From Cunninghamia lanceolata (lineage: Eukaryota; Streptophyta; Pinopsida; Cupressales; Cupressaceae): DNA of 64,000 bases. Position 1 is the stretch's first letter. Each line of letters starts with the position of its first letter. Under the pieces are notes generated by a model, which was not told the DNA's origin, did not search any database, and worked only from the letters and a program-made list of their open reading frames with translations. Shown here piece by piece: positions 57,776 through 64,000 of this stretch. The stretch lies in the NCBI GenBank assembly GCA_027924645.1, contig BSBN01000252.1, forward strand, positions 5,146,001 to 5,210,000, written 5' to 3'. The position numbers and the translations under genes are program-made.

Positions 57776-60700
57776 ATGGCTACTCCAAATGTGGTGAAGA
57801 TTTCTGATAGGTCATGCCCTAAATTTAAGAAGCATCCATATAAATCCCTAGAAGTTGACCCCCTAGGCGCCTTGTCAAGCATTCTGCATGGGGTTCTGCA
57901 TGTAGAAGATGTTAGGGCATATATTCATGCAAGTATTGAAGAATTTTGGGAATCTAAGCTGGTCGATATCTATCACAAGCATTTGATAGATGACTCATAC
58001 GAACTCAAAACCTAGTATAAATCTATCTGGGACAAACATTTTCCACAATACATTTATTTCCCCTATTTTCTAGAAGATAAATGGGTCCGGTATATTCTGA
58101 GCTAAATGCATGACAACTTCATGTGGTTGAACAGGTCGTTTAAGATCACTAAGGATGCCATTAGGGCTGTAACCAGATTACACTCAACCGGTGAGATGCC
58201 TATTCTCAAATCTGTCAAAAACCAAATTGTAAGTGAGGCTACCGGATCAAAATTTGATAAAAGAGCAATGACAATTGAGGATATCACAGATCCAAATATC
58301 AAGTTTGCATCAATGATAATTAGATATAAAATATATCACTCCAGCAGGGAGAATTCAGTATCTAAAACTACTGTATATACTACTTATGAGATGTTAAGGA
58401 AGAATGTAGACTATGATCTTTGTGAGCTCCTTCTAAACCAACTTTTAGAAAATCTACAGAAGATAAAGAAGGACAAGAAGAACTCTTTCAAATACAGTGG
58501 TTTGATACTCTACCTATTCTTTTATTACATGAATGAGCTTCCTGGATCTAGTGGCTGGGTATGGCAGAATGATAGACCAGTAGCCATTCAAATCAGAGAT
58601 TATATACATGGGCTTGGTGATGCCAAGGCACATAATATAGCTCTCTGGGGCTATTTCAAGAATTTTCAGAGCATGATGCAAGCAAGAGAGAATCCTCCAA
58701 TCTTTGGTTGAAAAATATAAAGATACAATATGCTTTATGGTAGAAACTAATCAATGCCTAATGGAGGCAGTGGAACCAAGAACGGTGTGGATCATGCCTA
58801 TGGGGTATGAAGTGGATGAGAAAATTGTGGAGCTATATGTTTAGCACATGCTAAGTCAGCCCATGGATCCCAAGGTAGAAAAGTTTGGAACCTTTGAAGA
58901 ATTAAGTGTGAAAATCCATGTGGAGTTAAGACAACTGGAAATAAAAAGAAAAGTAAGGAGGGAAGTAGAAGAGTTTGCCAAGAGGCATGGAATTTCAAAA
59001 GAAGCACTTGATGCAAATAGAGAGAAGACAGAAGGGCAGAGAAAGAAAAAGAAAAAGTAGAAAAAGAAGGTACTCCAGTAGAAGTCCCCTCCTAGACCAG
59101 ATCCTCTAAGACTTCTGCTCCCACCACTGCAAAGAGCTCAAAGACATCAAAACTGGAAGCAAAATCATCTGGTAAAGTAGAGAAAAGAACTAAGACAAAG
59201 GCCACAAGGTCTTATATCAGTCAGAAGGATGAAGAAGAGATAGAATTAGATGAGGAGGTAAGGAAAATGAGGAAAAAGAAGAAAGTATCTAGTGAACCCT
59301 CTACCAGTGAAGACAAGGAAAAGATGGCAGAAGGGTTTGTTGAAAGGCCCACTCTGTCCATTGATAATGTAGTCAAATCAGTCACTGTGGATGGGAACTT
59401 GAAACCAATGACTGAATTTTATGACTACTACAATGAGGCTGATCAGAAGATCCTGCAAGAAGCCATAGTCAGGTACCTTAACATTTATAATAAAGCATTC
59501 ATTGAGATTATATCTTTAATTCCAAAGAGCCTAGAGAAAGAACTAGAAAATCAGAAAGAACAATGCCAAGGCCAAGGACCTTGAGATCAGGGAACATATA
59601 GCTATTCAGGTCTATCCCTTCATCACGTAGAAACAAATGAATATGATTTTTAAAGATTGCAAGGATGAGTTCTAGAGCAAAGCTAGAATGAATCAGCTTA
59701 TGCTTGGAGAAACTGACAAAATAGCTAAAGAAACTGAAGAAATCCTCCGAAATGCCTACAAAAGGTTTAACATTCCTATCATAGAGGACATAAGTGATGA
59801 GCCCTCTGTCATGGATGACAAGGAAGAAACTACTAAGACAGTAGTAGAAGAGGTAAAGGAGACATGTGAAGAAAAAGGTAAGGACTTAGATTCCTCTGCT
59901 CCAGAAGAGGAAGTCAAAGGAGAAGTAAATCCAGACTCTCCAGCAGTCTCTGGATCTAAAGGAGAACAAAGTATAAAAGAAAAATCTAGTCAAGAAGAAC
60001 AAGGAAAGGGAAGAGAAGAAGAGTCAAGGATAGAAAAAGCTACAAATGATAGTGGTAAGGCTGCAGAAGGGGAGAAAATTCTGTCTACGGCAAGAGACAT
60101 AGCAGAAGCAATCAAGGATTTCTTGACCAAAGAGATGATGGAATTTGATGAACCAGAGTTGCTTCAAGGTCCATTCAATTTTGATTCCCTCTCTCTGGTG
60201 CAAACCATGAAGCTAGCATCCTTCACTCAAGCAAAGGCAAAAGAAAAAATGCTAAAGTCTCACATGGAAGACTGTGAACTCATAGAAACTACATTCAGTG
60301 TATTGGAAAAGATCATGCCATCCTTCCAAAAGGATCCTACAGCATCCACATCCAATAATCTAAAGTCTCTTGTAAATTCTATTAGTACACATTTTGATTC
60401 TTTAGAGAAAGTAGCAGAAGAGAAAGTCCAGAAAGAGTTTTTGGATAAGAGATTCTCAGAGTTACAAGGGCTTATAACCAATTATAGGAGAAATATGGAC
60501 ATTGGGATGAAGAGCTTAGAAAATGCTTTTAAGGATGGAGGAGAAGTATATAAATTTTGTATATCTTGGACTAAAGAAACAAAGGATATTGAGAAGAAAG
60601 TAGAAGAACAAGAGGATAAACTGTCAAACCTCTCTCAGAATTTTGATCCTCTCACTGTATCCATAATAAGCTAGGAATGTCAAACTATTGTAATCATGAA

Positions 60701-60914
60701 TGAGATTAAGAAGCTTGAGAAGGAGAGGAAGAACATTTTAAGAAGAATGGATGAACTTAGAGGTATGATTATCCCTAAGTTAGAGGCCATGCATGAAGCC
60801 CTAACTGATGCTCAGGCCACAGCCCGGACTAGTCATCTGATAGATCTCAAGAGGGCAGAAGATTTTGCATTCCTATTGAGTGGTCACATCTCAATTTTGG
60901 ACAGGATGAAGTAG
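57776..60914 (+). pseudogene. Long extra ORF of SIRE-like element (broken)
   Basis: One ancestral protein of roughly 1,000 residues, now in several frames. Part 1 (57,776-58,711, two in-frame stops) is globular: 'DPLGALSSILHGVLHVEDVRAYIHASIEEFWESK', 'RSFKITKDAIRAVTRLHSTGEMP', 'FASMIIRYKIYHSSRENSVSKTTVYTTYEMLRKNVDYDLCELLLNQLLENLQKIKKDKK'. After a frameshift near 58,709 it continues to 59,058. Part 2 (about 59,230-59,584 and 59,688-60,674) is Lys/Glu-rich with coiled coils and a conserved segment 'MLKSHMEDCELIETTFSVLEKIMPSFQKD'. Part 3 (60,696-60,914) is helical. Its position corresponds to the env-like/extra ORF of Sireviruses. No signal peptide or clear membrane segment was seen, and I assign no function. 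Confidence 0.75.
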
Positions 60915-61193
60915 AGTTGGGAAACATAACTTGTCCAGTTGAGGACAACTTTTGCAGACATACTACAGTATATGTAAGTATAACCTGTTTATATACTTAT
61001 GCGACTAAGTATAGTTGAATTTTTGGGAATTTTGGTGTGCGGACCCTACCCTCTACCATTGATGTCAAAGGGGGAGTGAGGAATAGTGAAAAATGTGGAA
61101 TCTAGCTAAGGGGGAGCTCTGAAAAAGTGTACATTAGAAGAGAGCCTCAACCAAGGGGGAGTATAGTATAACACTTAGTCATTTTTCACTAAG
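60915..61193 (+). other. Sirevirus-type region with repeated purine tracts
   Basis: Non-coding stretch with three 'GGGGGAG' tracts (near 61,070, 61,108 and 61,158) before the tract at the LTR. Multiple polypurine motifs ahead of the 3' LTR are a known feature of Sirevirus elements. Confidence 0.7.
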
Positions 61194-61273
61194 TGTTGCC
61201 ATCAATGCCAAAGGGGGAGATTGTTGGCAAGAGACACATTGGAGCTTCATAATTGTTGTCATTGATGGCAACA
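61194..61273 (+). promoter_or_regulatory. 14-bp inverted repeat spanning the polypurine tract/LTR junction
   Basis: TGTTGCCATCAATG (61,194-61,207) and CATTGATGGCAACA (61,260-61,273) are perfect reverse complements. They enclose 52 bases that hold the polypurine tract and the first 38 bases of the 3' LTR. Confidence 0.85.
61209..61221 (+). other. Polypurine tract
   Basis: CAAAGGGGGAGAT-type tract directly before TGTTGGC. Confidence 0.9.
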
Positions 61274-62319
61274 AAGTTCATCCCACACATCCGTAGGACA
61301 TAGTGTGCCTATATCGGAAGTCAGATTAAAGAGTGTTGTGTTCCGATAAGCAAGAACAGAGTGTTGTGGCAAGGTCCGACAGTCAGGTCCTGATCTCTAA
61401 AAGGAAGTATCTCTGGAAAGTGTGGACTTGGGGAAGTCAATAGGAATACCTTGACTAATAGATTCTAGCATTTGAGCCTCCGGTGATGAAAGAGTGAAGA
61501 GATATAAGCATTCAAGTATTGGGGTCCTGTTTAACAGAGCAGGACAGAGGAAGAACTTACCGGCAGAGCTTCAGAAATTATTCTAGATGAGATTTTGAAG
61601 GTGATCAAGACTCTTAAGGTATCATTTGTGATTGGCTAACTTGTTAGATGATTTTTATAAGTATCTATTTGATCCGCATCACTTGGTAAGCAAGGATTTA
61701 GCCGACAGACTAAAGTTTGGGAAATACTGACTATTCCAGATGCCGACTAGAAAGAGGATGAAATCCTTTGTGCGGATATATATACCAAATGGATTTCAAT
61801 AAGTGTGGAAGTTGGAGTGTTGTTGTGTGTGTGAAGAAAGGTAGAAGAATAGTGTGAAAGCAATAAGATAGGTCTGGTATGTGACAGGTCAACAGTACCA
61901 AAGAAGAGGAAGGATGAAGTGCAGCAGATCAGTGTATTGAGCCTAACCGAAACTGAACCTCAGCATATGTGGATGCTTCTCATCAGTTCAAGGATCTTGT
62001 TATTCTTCTTACAACTTGTAGATAGTGAGTCTCTTGTAGGCAGTGAGCCTCTTGTGAGCAGTGTGGTCGAGCAGTAAGCCCTAATTGGCAAGTGCCATTT
62101 TGTATTTCTATTCTTCTAACAGAGAATACAATCTTGGGTTAATCACCCCATGGTTTTCTCCCTTAATAGGGTTTCCACATCAAAAATATTGTGTCATGTG
62201 TATTTCCATTTCATGGTTATGTTTGCTTATTTGAATTGATGCTACATTAATTATTAAGAATGTTCAGAAAGCAGAAATAATTAAGATAACTGATTCACCC
62301 CCCCTCTCAGTTATCAACA
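61222..62319 (+). repeat. 3' LTR of the SIRE-like element
   Basis: TGTTGGC...TATCAACA, 1,098 bases; full-length match to the 5' LTR with scattered substitutions and a few small indels. Confidence 0.92.
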
Positions 62320-62518
62320 TAACATACCAAAATTTCAGACTGTGATCTTCAATTATGGAGGCATATAATCACTCACTTCCTTTCCCTGTATACTCTCCAT
62401 AGTCATTTTGACTATGTTAGTCTTCCAAACCAAAAGTGCCTTTGTTATGTCTTGTTGCCATCAATGACAACATACAATAATTATGTCTTAACCATCAAAG
62501 TAGTGTCTCTTGCCAACA
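62320..62518 (-). repeat. Truncated 3' LTR of second SIRE-like element
   Basis: The minus strand begins TGTTGGCAAGAGACAC, identical in its start to the LTR at 61,222, then diverges, so it belongs to the same family but a different subfamily. Confidence 0.85.
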
Positions 62519-62528
62519 CTCTCCCCCT

Positions 62529-62839
62529 TTGGCATTAATGACAACACTTTGTGAAAAATGATTGTGTTTCTCCCCCTTTGATTTTCTTCTTCTTTAAATG
62601 TTTGGACATTTTTCACTAGTTAATTTTCTCCCTCTTTGACATCAATGGAAAAGGTGTATGTACAAGAGTTAAAATTGTGTCAATACTGTAAAAATGTTTT
62701 ACTTAACGGTATATATATAGTCACAATCAAAAGCTTAATGATTAAAGAGTGGAGAGGATGTCAGCGTATATAACTTTCAATTGAGCTATCTTTGTATCCC
62801 ATTTGTTCTTGACATTGTTCAAAACTTGAATGTTTCCAT
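62529..62839 (-). other. Non-coding region before the second element's LTR
   Basis: Contains further C-rich (purine on the minus strand) tracts near 62,570 and 62,625, equivalent to the repeated tracts at 61,070-61,160 of the other element. No coding sequence. Confidence 0.6.
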
Positions 62840-63990
62840 TTATTAAAACACCAACTCTTCTACCTTATCAATAGTTGTAGGCTCATTAGTTACTGCATTT
62901 ATCCTTTTTGCCTCTACTTGTAGACCAATCATAGAATCAAGCTTGGATTCTATTTCTTCTCTTACTTGCCACATTCTACTCTTGGTGGCCTTTTTCTTAC
63001 TATGTAGATTGTTTATTTGTGCATGAATGCCTTCTATTTCTGACCTTTTGTTTGAGATGGAGTCAGTTGCTGGGTCAAAGGTTTCAAAGATCTTTACCAA
63101 TGTGAGCTCTAATTCACCTATTTTCTCCTTCAACTCCTTTATAGACTTAGGCCAAGACAAACAAAACTTATATATATTACTAGAGCATTCTTGATGGTTG
63201 TCTCTATATTCTTGATGATGTTGTCTAACAAAATTTTGTCACTGTCTAACTTGTTCTTTAATTTAGTCAAGTTTTTATCATCAAATTCCTTACTAACCTT
63301 AGCATCTGTAGATTTCTCAAAAGATTCAAAATGAGTACTTATTGACTTTATCAGACCTTTGAGTTAATCAGTTGATGGCAATGATGTATCCTTTTGGTAT
63401 GAAGGCATCAACTTCTCCAAAATGTTGGATGCCTCACCAATGAGTTCATTTTCCTATATATGTGACTTTAGAATCTCTTCCTATGATTTTTCTAGAACAA
63501 TTGATACCAGTTTAATTTTTTGCACAGGAGACATTAAGGCCAAATTTATTAGACCTTGCAAGAACCTAGGCTTGTCCAAAACCTGTTGCTTTTCCAAATA
63601 TTCTTTGATAGAATCTAATGGATCATGTAAGACAATAGTGTCTCTTGTCATATCAAACACTTCTTGTTCTTGATTCTACTCTGGTGGATCAAAATCCATA
63701 ACCTCTTGTTCATCAATGTTTTTCTCTGGAGGAGGGCTCTTATTAGCTTGTTCATCCTCTTGGTCATTAACTTTATTTTACTCTTTAGTCTTCTCCTTGT
63801 TTTCTTGATCATCAATTTGTTGATTAGGAGGAGGACTTGTCCCTATTTTTCCCTTATCATCTTTGTCTTGATCATTAGCAGCAGGGGCTTGATCAGATTC
63901 TTCCTTTTCTGAGACTACTTCCTCAAGGTCTTCCTTAGTTTTCTCAAGACTTTTCACTTCCTCTCGCTCTTCCATTGGTTTTTCTTTTAC
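62840..63990 (-). pseudogene. Extra ORF of second SIRE-like element (broken)
   Basis: Minus-strand homologue of the C-terminal part of the ORF at 57,776-60,914. From high to low coordinates: acidic repeat region 'EEREEVKSLEKTKEDLEEVVSEKEESDQ' (63,975-63,778), then a segment near 63,480-63,300 containing 'ILKSH...NELIGEASNILEKLMPSYQKD' and 'SISTHFESFEKS..AKVSKEF' that aligns with 'MLKSHMEDCELIETTFSVLEKIMPSFQKD' and 'SISTHFDSLEKVAEEKVQKEF' of the other element. A helical end follows (63,160-62,843, 'KELKEKIGELELTLVKIFETFDPATDSIS'). Stops occur. The protein is cut at the window edge. Confidence 0.8.
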
Positions 63991-64000
63991 CAGAGGATTT

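Larger units (their letters stand above)
54966..62319 (+). mobile_element. SIRE-like (Sirevirus-type) copia element without pol
   Basis: A 7.35 kb element with two full LTRs, Met-tRNA primer site, gag C-terminal part, a long extra ORF and a classic AAAGGGGGAGATTG polypurine/LTR junction. The gag motif 'DKHGLGYEKGESS', zinc knuckles, the coiled-coil extra ORF after the pol position and the 'GCCATCAATGCCAAAGGGGG' region before the 3' LTR point to the Sirevirus group of Ty1/copia. Protease, integrase, RT and RNase H are all missing between gag and the extra ORF. LTRs differ by several percent. Flanking pentamers GCTCT and TAACA do not match, so no target duplication exists. Confidence 0.88.
62320..64000 (-). 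mobile_element. Second SIRE-like element, minus strand, truncated
   Basis: The first 199 bases of a 3' LTR (62,518 down to 62,320), its polypurine tract (CTCCCCCTTT on the plus strand, 62,519-62,528) and the end of the extra ORF, all on the minus strand. The LTR is cut at 62,320 by the other SIRE-like element. The element continues beyond 64,000. Confidence 0.85.

Noticed and set aside
1..64000. Host protein-coding genes, tRNA or rRNA genes
   Set aside because: No frame outside transposable elements showed a recognisable domain, and no cloverleaf or rRNA segment was identified by eye; a tRNA or gene-prediction scan could still reveal small ones.

Overview
This window looks like intergenic plant DNA built almost entirely from nested retrotransposons. 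It is AT-rich, and I found no host protein-coding gene, tRNA or rRNA. The very long LTRs (5.5-5.7 kb in two unrelated families), layered Ty1/copia and Ty3/gypsy insertions, plant-type LINE fragments and complete lack of genes in 64 kb suggest a seed plant with a large genome. A gymnosperm such as a conifer is my best guess, but the sequence does not prove it.

Left part (1-11,404): the 3' part of a degenerate Ty1/copia element (integrase, RT, RNase H) ends in a 1.8 kb LTR at 2707-4520. After unassigned DNA comes a small LTR-element remnant whose 446-bp LTR (7720-8165) has a clear TATA box. A very AT-rich tract follows (9741-11,404).

Left-middle (11,216-25,867): a minus-strand LINE fragment is interrupted at 12,995/12,996 by a pol-less LTR element with a 5.5 kb 5' LTR. 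The 3' LTR of that element is cut off at 22,142. It is followed directly by a second copy of the same AT-rich flank and LINE (22,143 onward), and this copy lacks the insertion. A copia LTR in minus orientation (about 24,953-25,867) comes next.

Centre (25,981-54,965): a minus-strand, gag-only gypsy-like element was split by a large minus-strand gypsy element (28,070-51,264, target duplication GTCCT). The large element has 5.7 kb LTRs and the domain order gag-protease-archaeal-type RNase H-RT-RNase H-integrase. Two later insertions sit inside it. One is a young gag-protease-only gypsy element in its 3' LTR (30,975-36,503, target duplication CAACT, two 1,648-bp LTRs about 1% diverged). The other is a copia solo LTR (42,896-43,391, target duplication AGCAT).

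Right part (54,966-64,000): a copia element of Sirevirus/SIRE type (54,966-62,319, 1.1 kb LTRs) keeps a coiled-coil plus zinc-knuckle gag tail and a long extra ORF but no pol. It abuts a second element of the same family in the opposite orientation (62,320-64,000), which encodes a homologue of the extra ORF.

The elements most worth attention are the several pol-less but gag- or accessory-ORF-bearing elements, which would have to be mobilised in trans; the unusual RNase H position in the large gypsy element; the conserved accessory ORF of the SIRE-like family; and an inverted repeat spanning its polypurine tract/LTR junction. Coordinates of LTR-bounded elements are good to a few bases where target duplications are quoted; domain boundaries in decayed pol regions are approximate. 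Percent identities are by-eye estimates.
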